A DNA stretch of 9,161 nt from JAFGOY01 sp034430335 (lineage in GTDB: Bacteria; Chloroflexota; Anaerolineae; Aggregatilineales; UBA3940): NCBI GenBank assembly GCA_034430335.1, contig DAOUES010000327.1:1-9161 (forward strand), written 5' to 3'. The notes under the pieces were generated by a model. That model did not search any database, was not told the origin of the DNA, and saw nothing but the letters and a program-made list of their open reading frames with translations. Of the stretch, positions 1-6,115 are shown one piece after another; the first letter of the stretch is position 1; each line of letters opens with the position of its first letter. The position numbers and the translations under genes were made by a program.

Positions 1-520
1 ACCGGAATGCCATCCAGATCAGGCCAGCCAGTGCCAGCCCGATTTGAGCGATGCTCCAGACGACATCGATCCACAGCCCGTTGAACAACTGCTCGCTGGC
101 GGTGCCGGTGCCCCAGAAATAGTAGGTTCCGCCAAAGCCAATCACGATCAGGCCGATAGTGCCCACAGCAAAGACATCGGCGACGAAATTCCGGCGCATC
201 ACGTCAGGGGTATTCATCGTGATAAAAGCCCAGGCTGTCCCGGCAATTGTGAGGGTATCGACTGCTCTTTCGACCGGTGGGAGCAAAACGTTGCGCGGCA
301 GGAATCCCTGCCAGGCGGCCAGCGAAGCAATCAGCACGATCACCCGCCCGAAAAACAGGGCGAAGATGCTCAATGCCAGTCGGAACGTGCCTGTATCGCG
401 CTCCCGCATCCACTGACCGATGCTGATCGCGAAAGCGGCCTCCACTGCAAACAGTATGATGAAGTGGTAGACCAGGCTGCCTGGAGGCTGCCCAACGAGG
501 TTTATGATCTGATCGAACAC
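1..520 (-). CDS. Multi-pass membrane protein, N-terminal part (probable sensor protein), cut by window edge
   Basis: The minus strand is open from a GTG at 520-518 to the left edge, giving 173 residues that begin MFDQIINLVGQPPGSLVYHF. Five hydrophobic segments are visible at about residues 16-37, 48-70, 86-103, 112-135 and 149-172, joined by short polar loops (WMRERDTGTF, MNTPDVMRRN). A GGGGAG ribosome-binding site lies 8 bases before the GTG, and a TATAAT box lies 33 bases before it. Together these fix the start. The gene follows the DegT aminotransferase in the same direction after a 69-base gap. N-termini of this kind, with several TM helices after a QPPG-type stretch, occur in Chloroflexota signalling proteins (GAF/histidine kinase or cyclase types), as far as I recall. 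The cytoplasmic output domain would lie outside the window, so the function is inferred. It could be another integral membrane protein. Confidence 0.72.
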   Translation of the reverse strand, partial: MFDQIINLVGQPPGSLVYHFIILFAVEAAFAISIGQWMRERDTGTFRLALSIFALFFGRVIVLIASLAAWQGFLPRNVLLPPVERAVDTLTIAGTAWAFITMNTPDVMRRNFVADVFAVGTIGLIVIGFGGTYYFWGTGTASEQLFNGLWIDVVWSIAQIGLALAGLIWMAFR

Positions 521-553
521 GGTCGTTACTCCCCAGGGTTGAACGCTACTGCG

Positions 554-585
554 ATTATAGCATCATTGATGCACACGCGCTTAAA
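554..585 (-). promoter_or_regulatory. Promoter of the leftward membrane protein, with a palindrome over the spacer
   Basis: On the minus strand a perfect TATAAT occupies 559-554, 33 bases ahead of the GTG start at 520. The best -35 match is weak (TTAAGC, about 19 bases upstream). The palindrome GCATCATTGATGC (560-572) abuts the -10 box and lies within the spacer, where an operator could sit. The promoter lies just downstream of the aminotransferase stop codon, so the membrane protein probably has its own transcript. Confidence 0.5.
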
Positions 586-589
586 GGCT

Positions 590-1810
590 CTATTTATGTC
601 GCTGCCGCTCGACGATGCCGGTTACCGCGTCGATAACGTCGTCGATATCCCGGTCGGTCATCCGTGAGAAGATCGGCAGTGACACCTCGCGCCGGTATTC
701 CCGGTAAGCGACCGGAAAGTCCTCCGGCTGGTAGTGATAGGTATCCCGGTAGTAGGGATGCAGGTGGAAGGGGATGAAGTGGACACTGGCCCCGATGTTG
801 TGATCCTTCATTGCTTCGATGAACGCCGCCCGGTCGATAGCCAGCCGGTCGAGGTTCAGCCGCAGCATATAGAGATGCCAGGCGTGGTGATCCTCGTCCC
901 CGGAGAACGGCGGCTGTAGTTCGGGCAGCGCGGAGAAGGCTTCGGTGTAGCGCCGCGCGATCTCCGCCCGGCGGTCGCGCATCTGCGCCGCCCGGCGAAG
1001 CTGCACCCGCCCCATCGCGGCGGCGATATCGGTCATGTTGTACTTGTAGCCCGGCGCGGCGATCTCGTAATACCAGGAACCTTCCGCCGTGTAGCGCTTC
1101 CAGACATCCTTGCTGATGCCGTGCAGCCGCATCACCCGGCAGTGATCGGCGAGCGCCGCGTCGTTCGTCGTGATCATCCCCCCCTCGCCGGTAGTCACCG
1201 CTTTGGTTGCATAGAAACTGAAGCAGACGAACCGGCAAACGTCGTAAGGTTTGCCGGTTTCCGGCGCGATGGGTGCCGACCCGATCAGCCGTCCCTTGTA
1301 GCGGGTCGGGAGGGCGTGGGCGGCATCCTCGACGACCGCCAGGTTGTGTTTTTCGGCGATGGCATAGATCGTGTCGAGGTCGGCAGGCAGCCCGCCGACA
1401 TGCACCGGCAGTACCGCCCGCGTCCGTTCGGTGATCGCCCCTTCGATCAACGCCGGGTCGATGTTGAAGTCCTCCGGGCGAATGTCGACAAAAACCGGCT
1501 TCGCGCCGAAATAGCAGATCACTTCACTGGACGCGGCGAAAGTGTAAGGAGTGGTGATCACCTCGTCGCCGGACTTCAGGCCAATCGCATCGAGGGCGAG
1601 GTGCATCGCAGCCGTGCAGGAGTTGACGGCGACGGCCTGCTCGACACCGAAATAGTCAGCAAATTCCTGCTCGAATTTCTCTGTTTTCGGCCCGGTAGTC
1701 AGCCAGCCGGAGCGCATCGTATCGACGACTTCCGCGATCTCCTCCTCGCCGATGCCCGGCAGGGAAAAAGGAAGGTACGTGGCGCGCGTTGGGTTGTCGT
1801 CGGTTGTCAT
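590..1810 (-). CDS. DegT/DnrJ/EryC1/StrS-family PLP-dependent aminotransferase (ArnB/PseC-like sugar aminotransferase)
   Basis: This 406-residue protein matches the whole DegT/DnrJ/EryC1/StrS fold-type I family. Members transfer an amino group, usually from glutamate, to a keto-sugar nucleotide for cell-surface glycans. Visible features are LPFSLPGIGEEE followed by SGWLTTGPK (residues 34-42), the NSCTAAMH PLP-phosphate loop (63-70), EDAAHA (161-166, with D162 for the pyridine nitrogen and H165), and the Schiff-base lysine K203 in SFYATKAVTTGEGG. PGYKYNMTDI and a C-terminal VHFIPFHLHPYY substrate region follow. The order and spacing closely resemble ArnB. About 14 extra residues (roughly 177-192) precede the lysine strand compared with ArnB. 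The ATG at 1810-1808 is chosen because AAAGGAG stands 6-7 bases before it; the frame stays open further upstream, but that stretch crosses the promoter and a repeat. No other sugar-nucleotide gene is nearby, so the substrate is unknown. Confidence 0.93.
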   Translation of the reverse strand: MTTDDNPTRATYLPFSLPGIGEEEIAEVVDTMRSGWLTTGPKTEKFEQEFADYFGVEQAVAVNSCTAAMHLALDAIGLKSGDEVITTPYTFAASSEVICYFGAKPVFVDIRPEDFNIDPALIEGAITERTRAVLPVHVGGLPADLDTIYAIAEKHNLAVVEDAAHALPTRYKGRLIGSAPIAPETGKPYDVCRFVCFSFYATKAVTTGEGGMITTNDAALADHCRVMRLHGISKDVWKRYTAEGSWYYEIAAPGYKYNMTDIAAAMGRVQLRRAAQMRDRRAEIARRYTEAFSALPELQPPFSGDEDHHAWHLYMLRLNLDRLAIDRAAFIEAMKDHNIGASVHFIPFHLHPYYRDTYHYQPEDFPVAYREYRREVSLPIFSRMTDRDIDDVIDAVTGIVERQRHK

Positions 1811-1844
1811 CTGGATACTCCTTTGCCCGGTTGGATATAGTGAT

Positions 1845-1850
1845 ATTGTA
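1845..1850 (-). promoter_or_regulatory. Possible -10 box of the aminotransferase gene
   Basis: The minus strand reads TACAAT at 1850-1845, 34 bases before the ATG at 1810. This is nearly the same distance as the TATAAT of the downstream membrane gene. No convincing -35 hexamer is present (GTAGTG at 17-base spacing), so the call rests on the -10 match and position. Confidence 0.35.
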
Positions 1851-1890
1851 TCCACAGCAGCGTTTTCCACTACCAGTTCAGTGTAGCAAT

Positions 1891-1949
1891 GTCCCCCTTT
1901 GCTAAGGGGGGACAGCATCGAGCGCAGCGAGATGCCGGGGGGTGATCGC
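1891..1949 (+). repeat. Modular palindromic repeat, copy A
   Basis: This copy lies between the divergent aminotransferase and glycosylase genes. It begins with CCCCCTTTGCTAAGGGGGG (1893-1911), a 7-bp C/G hairpin with a TGCT loop. Next comes a central hairpin (1915-1935): GCATC and GATGC flank GA-GC-GCA-GC-GA, which can close as tandem G-A mismatches around a GCA triloop. A GGGGGG block (1937-1942) and TGATCGC (1943-1949) end it. The first 19 bases are identical to copy D at 9110-9128. The terminal G block can pair alternatively with the first C block. No coding role is visible; it resembles REP-like dispersed intergenic palindromes. Confidence 0.75.
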
Positions 1950-1981
1950 TGTTGGCAGCAAACCATTGCATCCATTTTCCC

Positions 1982-2011
1982 TCGACCGAACGCCGCGAGG
2001 TATGCTAAACT
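1982..2011 (+). promoter_or_regulatory. Promoter of the DNA glycosylase gene, consistent with a leaderless transcript
   Basis: TCGACC (1982-1987, 4 of 6 matches to TTGACA), an 18-base spacer and TAAACT (2006-2011) form a plausible sigma-70-type promoter. The -10 box ends 7 bases before the ATG at 2019, so transcription would start at or next to the A of the start codon. No Shine-Dalgarno sequence lies between (TCCTCCCC), which agrees with leaderless translation. Confidence 0.45.
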
Positions 2012-2018
2012 CCTCCCC

Positions 2019-2621
2019 ATGTCACGATTACCACACGAATTCTTCGCCCGCGATACCCTGGCCGCTGCGCGTGATCTGCTGGGTTGCCTGCTCGTCCACG
2101 AAATCGACGGCCAGCGGGTGGCCGGGCGCATCGTCGAAGTGGAAGCCTACACCGGCCATGACGACCTTGCCTCGCACGCTGCACGAGGCAAAACCCCGCG
2201 CAACGCGGTGATGTTCGGCCCGCCGGGAGTCAGCTATATCTATCTGATCTATGGGATGTACCGGCTGCTCAACGTAATCGCCAGGCCGGACGGCGTCGAC
2301 TACCCCGCCGCGATCCTGATCCGTGCCCTCGAACCGGTTGAGGGGTTACAATTCATGGCAGCGTGTCGAACGGGCCGCCGCCGGGTCGAGTGGACGAGCG
2401 GCCCTGGCCGCCTGACGATGGCGCTGGCTATCGACCAGACCTTGAACGGCATCGACCTGACTGCACCGGGCAGCCCACTCTTTTTCGAAGAGGGGATCAG
2501 CGTTCCCGGCGATCAGGTACAAACCGGCCCCCGGATCGGCATCAATGTGCCCGAACCCTGGCAGGGTATGCCCTGGCGCTTCTGGGTCAGGGATAACCTG
2601 TTCGTTTCGCGTGCCGGTTGA
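2019..2621 (+). CDS. mpg: 3-methyladenine DNA glycosylase (AAG/MPG family)
   Basis: This 200-residue protein is a full-length member of the alkyladenine DNA glycosylase family, which removes 3-methyladenine, hypoxanthine and similar lesions by nucleotide flipping and leaves an abasic site. Family landmarks run in order: LARDLLGCLLVHE-like N-terminus, GRIVEVEAYTG (37-46) with the catalytic glutamate at E42, DDLASHAARGKTPRN (48-62), MFGPPGVSYIYLIYGMYRLLNV (65-86, the intercalating-tyrosine region), LIRALEP (100-106), SGPGRLTMAL (127-136) and the C-terminal TGPRIGI (169-175). The ATG at 2019 gives the normal family start. The frame is open further upstream, but that stretch contains the repeat and the promoter. 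fabI begins 29 bases after the stop and is probably on the same mRNA. Confidence 0.95.
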   Translation: MSRLPHEFFARDTLAAARDLLGCLLVHEIDGQRVAGRIVEVEAYTGHDDLASHAARGKTPRNAVMFGPPGVSYIYLIYGMYRLLNVIARPDGVDYPAAILIRALEPVEGLQFMAACRTGRRRVEWTSGPGRLTMALAIDQTLNGIDLTAPGSPLFFEEGISVPGDQVQTGPRIGINVPEPWQGMPWRFWVRDNLFVSRAG

Positions 2622-2650
2622 GCCGATTCCCACGTGGAGGTGAAAGAAAC

Positions 2651-3442
2651 ATGGATTTATTCAAGAACAAAACAGCGTTGATCTTTGGCATCGCCAACAA
2701 AAACTCGATTGCCTGGGGGATCGCCGAGGCGCTGCATGCCGAAGGCGCTGAGATCGGGGTCAGCTATGCGATCCCCTCACTTGAAAAGCGCGTCCGCCCG
2801 CTGGCCGAAAGCGTCGGGGCGAAGCTGATCGAAGAGTGCGATGTGACCGACGACGCGGCGATTGATCGCCTGTTCGAAAAGGTGAAAGATACCTACGGCA
2901 GCATCGATGTACTGGTTCACTCGGTCGCTTTCGCTGAACGGGAAGACCTGACCGGGCGCTTCATCGACACCAGCCGCGCAGGTTTTAAAACCGCGCTGGA
3001 GATCAGTGCGTATTCACTGGTGGCCTTAGCCCGCCGCGCCGAACCCTTGATGGCCGCAGGAAGCTCGATTCTGGCCATGACCTACTACGGCAGCGTTGCC
3101 GTGTTACCGCATTACAACGTGATGGGCGTCGCCAAGGCCGCCCTCGAATCGTCGGTGCGCTACCTTGCCGCCGATCTGGGGCCGAAAGGCATCCGGGTGA
3201 ACGCGGTATCGGCGGGGCCGATCAAGACTCTGGCCGCTTCGGGTGTGGGCGGCTTCCGAAAGCTGTTAAACTACAGCGAGACAGCCTCACCGCTGCGCCA
3301 ATCTGTTACCCAGGAAGATATAGGACAGGCAGCCGTCTACCTCTGCTCCGATATGGCCCGGTCGGTTACCGGGGAAATTCACTATGTGGATGCCGGGTGG
3401 AACATCATGGGATTGACCGTCCCCTTTGAGGAGATGGATTAA
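2651..3442 (+). CDS. fabI: Enoyl-[acyl-carrier-protein] reductase (NADH), FabI
   Basis: The 263-residue protein catalyses the last step of each type II fatty acid elongation cycle, reducing trans-2-enoyl-ACP with NAD(P)H in the cytoplasm. It is a divergent short-chain dehydrogenase. FabI features visible are the cofactor loop FGIANKNSIAWG (12-23), ECDV (62-65), LVHSVAFA (88-95), and the FabI-type Tyr-x6-Lys pair Y155 and K162 in HYNVMGVAK, with Y145/Y146 earlier. RVNAVSAGPIKTLAASG (182-198, substrate-binding loop) and LCSDMARSVTGEIHYVDAGW (231-250) follow. Length is typical (E. coli 262). The ATG at 2651 is chosen because GGAGG (2636-2640) lies 10 bases upstream; a CCACGTGG palindrome overlaps that site. 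It follows mpg by 29 bases. The TAA stop overlaps the first base of a 13-bp palindrome. Confidence 0.97.
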   Translation: MDLFKNKTALIFGIANKNSIAWGIAEALHAEGAEIGVSYAIPSLEKRVRPLAESVGAKLIEECDVTDDAAIDRLFEKVKDTYGSIDVLVHSVAFAEREDLTGRFIDTSRAGFKTALEISAYSLVALARRAEPLMAAGSSILAMTYYGSVAVLPHYNVMGVAKAALESSVRYLAADLGPKGIRVNAVSAGPIKTLAASGVGGFRKLLNYSETASPLRQSVTQEDIGQAAVYLCSDMARSVTGEIHYVDAGWNIMGLTVPFEEMD

Positions 3443-3470
3443 GTATCTATCCATAACATGGATAGATACT
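3442..3470 (+). repeat. Perfect 13-bp inverted repeat at the fabI stop codon
   Basis: AGTATCTATCCAT (3442-3454) and ATGGATAGATACT (3458-3470) are exact reverse complements separated by AAC. The left arm starts on the last base of the fabI TAA. No T-tract follows, so it is not a standard intrinsic terminator. It could be an operator, an mRNA 3'-end stabiliser, or part of the adjoining hairpin element, which shares the TATCC/GGATA core. Confidence 0.8.
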
Positions 3471-3475
3471 GTCAA

Positions 3476-3528
3476 AGCCTATCCGCCAATGAGCGGAGCG
3501 AATTTACGGATAGGCTCCGAGATAGGCT
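3476..3528 (+). repeat. Second hairpin in the mutS2 leader, with alternative right arms
   Basis: AGCCTATCCG (3476-3485) pairs perfectly with CGGATAGGCT (3507-3516). Inside, AAT (3488-3490) pairs with ATT (3502-3504) around GAGCGGAGCGA, giving tandem G-A mismatches and a GC-GGA-GC mini-hairpin (3493-3499). A direct repeat of GATAGGCT at 3521-3528 can replace the first right arm through 8 pairs. The element lies between fabI and the likely mutS2 start, so in RNA it would be part of the mutS2 leader. Confidence 0.65.
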
Positions 3529-3547
3529 GACCTCATTGAATCAGGAT

Positions 3548-6016
3548 ATGGACAAAAGAGCTACCGAAAAACTTGAACTCGACAAGATATTACGACAGTT
3601 ATCAGGGTATGCGGCTTTTTCGGCCAGCAAAGCCCTGCTCGATCATTTAGAACCAACCGGTGATATAAAAGAGGCCCGGCGTCGGCAGCAGGAGACGGAT
3701 GAAGCCCGCCGCCTGCTCGAAGAACACAGCACGGTCAGTGTTGGGGGTGCCCACGATGTGCGCCCCCATGTCGATCGGGCCGAACGGGGCATCGCCCTGG
3801 CCGCCGACCAGCTTCTTGACATCAAATCCACGCTGCAATCGGCGGGGCGGCTGCGCAAAACGATCGGTAAACTCGGTGATGACTACCCCCTCCTCGCCGA
3901 AATGTCGCTCGGCCTGGACGAAGGCCGCCCGATTGTCGATGCAATCACCCGCATCGTCAGCGACCAGGGGCAGATTCTCGATTCGGCCAGCCCCAAACTG
4001 GCCCAGATTCGCCGCGATCTGCAAGTCGCCCACAGCCGCCTGCAATCGAAACTCCAGGCGATAGTCGGCAGCAGCGAAAACGCCCCCTATCTCCAGGAGT
4101 CGCTGATCACCCAGCGCGGCGGGCGCTACGTCATCCCGATCAAGGCCGACGCCAAAGGCCGGATCAAGGGCATCGTCCATGATCAATCCTCGTCCGGGGC
4201 GACCCTCTTTATCGAACCCCTCGCTACGGTCGAGATCAACAACGAAATCCGCGAACTCGAACTGGCCGAGCAGAACGAGATCATGCGCATCCTGCACGAA
4301 ATCAGCGCCCGGATCGCCGATTACGCCGATCCGATCCGCTGGACGGTTGAATCACTGGCCGATCTGGACGTGGCATTTGCCAAGGCGAAGTTCGCCGGTG
4401 CCCTGAACGCCCACGCCCCGACGCTCGTCGATTTCGACCCGGAGCGCTACCCCGGCAGCACGCTCAGGCTCTATAATGCCCGCCACCCGCTGATCGACCC
4501 GGAGAAAGTCGTCCCGATTGATGTCGTCCTCTCTGACGAAACCGCCATGCTGGTCATCACCGGGCCGAACACCGGCGGCAAGACGGTATCGCTGAAAACG
4601 GTCGGCCTGCTGACCTTGATGGCCCAGTGCGGCCTGCACATCCCGGCTTCCGGCGAATCGGTGCTGACCGTCTTCGACGCGGTCTACGCCGATATCGGCG
4701 ACGAGCAGAGCATCGAGCAGTCACTCAGCACCTTTTCGGCCCATCTGACCCACATCGTCACCATTCTCGATCAGGTCGACGAGCGGTCGCTGGTGCTGCT
4801 CGACGAACTCGGCGCGGGCACCGACCCGGCGGAAGGCGCGGCGCTGGCCCGTTCGATCCTCAACGACCTGCTCCAGCGCGGGGTCACAACCTTCGTCGCT
4901 ACCCATTACCCTGAATTGAAGCTCTACGCCCACAGCACCGCCGGGGTGAGCAACGCCAGCGTCGAGTTCGATGTCGAAACCCTGTCGCCCACCTACCGGC
5001 TGATTATCGGGCTGCCGGGGCGTTCGAACGCCTTCGCCATCGCCACCCGCCTCGGTTTGCCCGGTTACATCATCGACGAGGCACGCGGTTACATCGGGGC
5101 TGATGACCTGCACGCGGACGACCTGCTGGACGAGATACACCAGACCCGCGAGGAAATCCGCCAGACCCGTTCGCGCCTGGAAGCGGCGGAAAAAGAGACC
5201 GTCGCACTGCGTGACGACCTGCGCGAGCGGATCGCCCGGATCAACGAGGAGCGCCGGGTGATCATCGACGAGGCGCGCCGCTCCGCCGACGATGAAATCA
5301 AGGCAATCAGAGAGGAACTGGCTTCGCTGCGCCGCCAACTGCGGGCGATTCCGCCCACCTACAAGGAGCAGACGGACGCAGCGGTCGAGGAACTCCGTGC
5401 CGTCGAAGCCGAAGTCGCTGCCGTCGAAGAATTGATCGAAGCCCCGGTCGAACCGGTCATCGAACACGAACCGGCCACCGGGCATAAGCGGATTGCCGAG
5501 CCGGAAGCGCCGGTCGACGTGGAAGAAGAACCCTTTGACGGCCTGAAAGTCGGCGACAACGTTTTCGTTCCCTCGTTGAATTCGGTGGGCGAGATCGTCG
5601 GGCTGGGCGACGGCAGCGAAGCCGAGGTGCAGGTCGGGCAGTTCCGCGTGCGCGTCGATCCCGCCGACCTGGAATTCCGGTCGAGGCGGTCGTTGAAAAA
5701 AGCGGGCAGGGAACCATCCTACGAAAGCGCCTATGCCGATATCAGCCGCCCCAGCCCGGAAAGTCCCGGCCTGGAACTGCACCTGCGCGGCTATACGCTG
5801 GATGAAGCCCTCCCTATTCTGGAAGAATACCTCGATCAGGCGTACCTCTCCGGCCTGCCCTGGGTGCGGATCATTCACGGCAAGGGCAGCGGGGTGATCC
5901 GGCGGATGGTTCACCAGACCCTCAGGAACTCACCACTGGTGAAAGAGTTCAAGAACGCGCCCGCCAACCAGGGCGGCGACGGCGCGACCGTCGTTCACTT
6001 TGTCCCGCTGGTGTAA
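3548..6016 (+). CDS. mutS2: MutS2 family ATPase with C-terminal Smr domain
   Basis: With the ATG at 3548 the protein has 822 residues (B. subtilis MutS2 about 785). MutS2 is a dimeric ABC-type ATPase linked to suppression of recombination and, in Bacillus, to splitting collided ribosomes. The N-terminus EKLELDKILRQLSGYAAFS is the family start. Then come a helical core/lever, Walker A TGPNTGGKT (338-346), the SLSTFSAHL loop, Walker B LVLLDE (D419, E420) with LGAGTDPAEGAAL, and ATHYPELK. A long charged coiled coil (about 529-600), an acidic linker (about 615-660), a KOW-like segment at VGDNVFVP (668-675) and the Smr domain with HGKG (H777) complete it. The usual Smr LDLRG reads LHLRG (H745). 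The frame is open to an ATG at 3458, but those 30 codons lie in two hairpins, lack an SD site and contain AGA/AGG/CTA codons rare in the neighbouring genes. An AGG at 3543-3545 gives only a weak SD for 3548. Confidence 0.95.
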   Translation: MDKRATEKLELDKILRQLSGYAAFSASKALLDHLEPTGDIKEARRRQQETDEARRLLEEHSTVSVGGAHDVRPHVDRAERGIALAADQLLDIKSTLQSAGRLRKTIGKLGDDYPLLAEMSLGLDEGRPIVDAITRIVSDQGQILDSASPKLAQIRRDLQVAHSRLQSKLQAIVGSSENAPYLQESLITQRGGRYVIPIKADAKGRIKGIVHDQSSSGATLFIEPLATVEINNEIRELELAEQNEIMRILHEISARIADYADPIRWTVESLADLDVAFAKAKFAGALNAHAPTLVDFDPERYPGSTLRLYNARHPLIDPEKVVPIDVVLSDETAMLVITGPNTGGKTVSLKTVGLLTLMAQCGLHIPASGESVLTVFDAVYADIGDEQSIEQSLSTFSAHLTHIVTILDQVDERSLVLLDELGAGTDPAEGAALARSILNDLLQRGVTTFVATHYPELKLYAHSTAGVSNASVEFDVETLSPTYRLIIGLPGRSNAFAIATRLGLPGYIIDEARGYIGADDLHADDLLDEIHQTREEIRQTRSRLEAAEKETVALRDDLRERIARINEERRVIIDEARRSADDEIKAIREELASLRRQLRAIPPTYKEQTDAAVEELRAVEAEVAAVEELIEAPVEPVIEHEPATGHKRIAEPEAPVDVEEEPFDGLKVGDNVFVPSLNSVGEIVGLGDGSEAEVQVGQFRVRVDPADLEFRSRRSLKKAGREPSYESAYADISRPSPESPGLELHLRGYTLDEALPILEEYLDQAYLSGLPWVRIIHGKGSGVIRRMVHQTLRNSPLVKEFKNAPANQGGDGATVVHFVPLV

Positions 6017-6038
6017 AGAACCACCGGTTGCCCCCGTT

Positions 6039-6067
6039 TTGTGGCACTTCCGGCAGCACGCTATAAT
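6039..6067 (+). promoter_or_regulatory. Promoter of the ftcD-M23 pair
   Basis: TTGTGG (6039-6044), a 17-base spacer and a perfect TATAAT (6062-6067) lie in the 99-base gap after mutS2. This is the best promoter in the window. It implies a leader of about 40 bases before the GTG at 6116, and rules against upstream GTG 6041 as the start of ftcD. Confidence 0.6.
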
Positions 6068-6115
6068 CCGGGGCCGCTGATCACACAGCAGATTGACCGT
6101 CAGGAGTGCCCTTTA

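Noticed and set aside
44..667. A 207-codon plus-strand open frame at the left edge
   Set aside because: It is opposite the membrane-protein gene and the aminotransferase 3' end, has no family features, and the minus-strand translation has TM segments, an SD and a promoter.
1811..2131. N-terminal extension of the aminotransferase to 2131
   Set aside because: The extension would cross repeat copy A, both promoters and the start of the glycosylase gene; ATG 1810 has a strong SD and gives the family length.
4721..5914. A 397-codon open frame on the minus strand opposite mutS2
   Set aside because: It lies fully antisense to MutS2 with clear family motifs; its protein is a low-information Arg/Gly/Phe/Asp-rich string typical of the reverse frame of GC-biased codons.
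6068..6115. Riboswitch in the ftcD leader
   Set aside because: The predicted leader is about 40 bases, too short for known histidine/folate-type switches, and shows no conserved fold.
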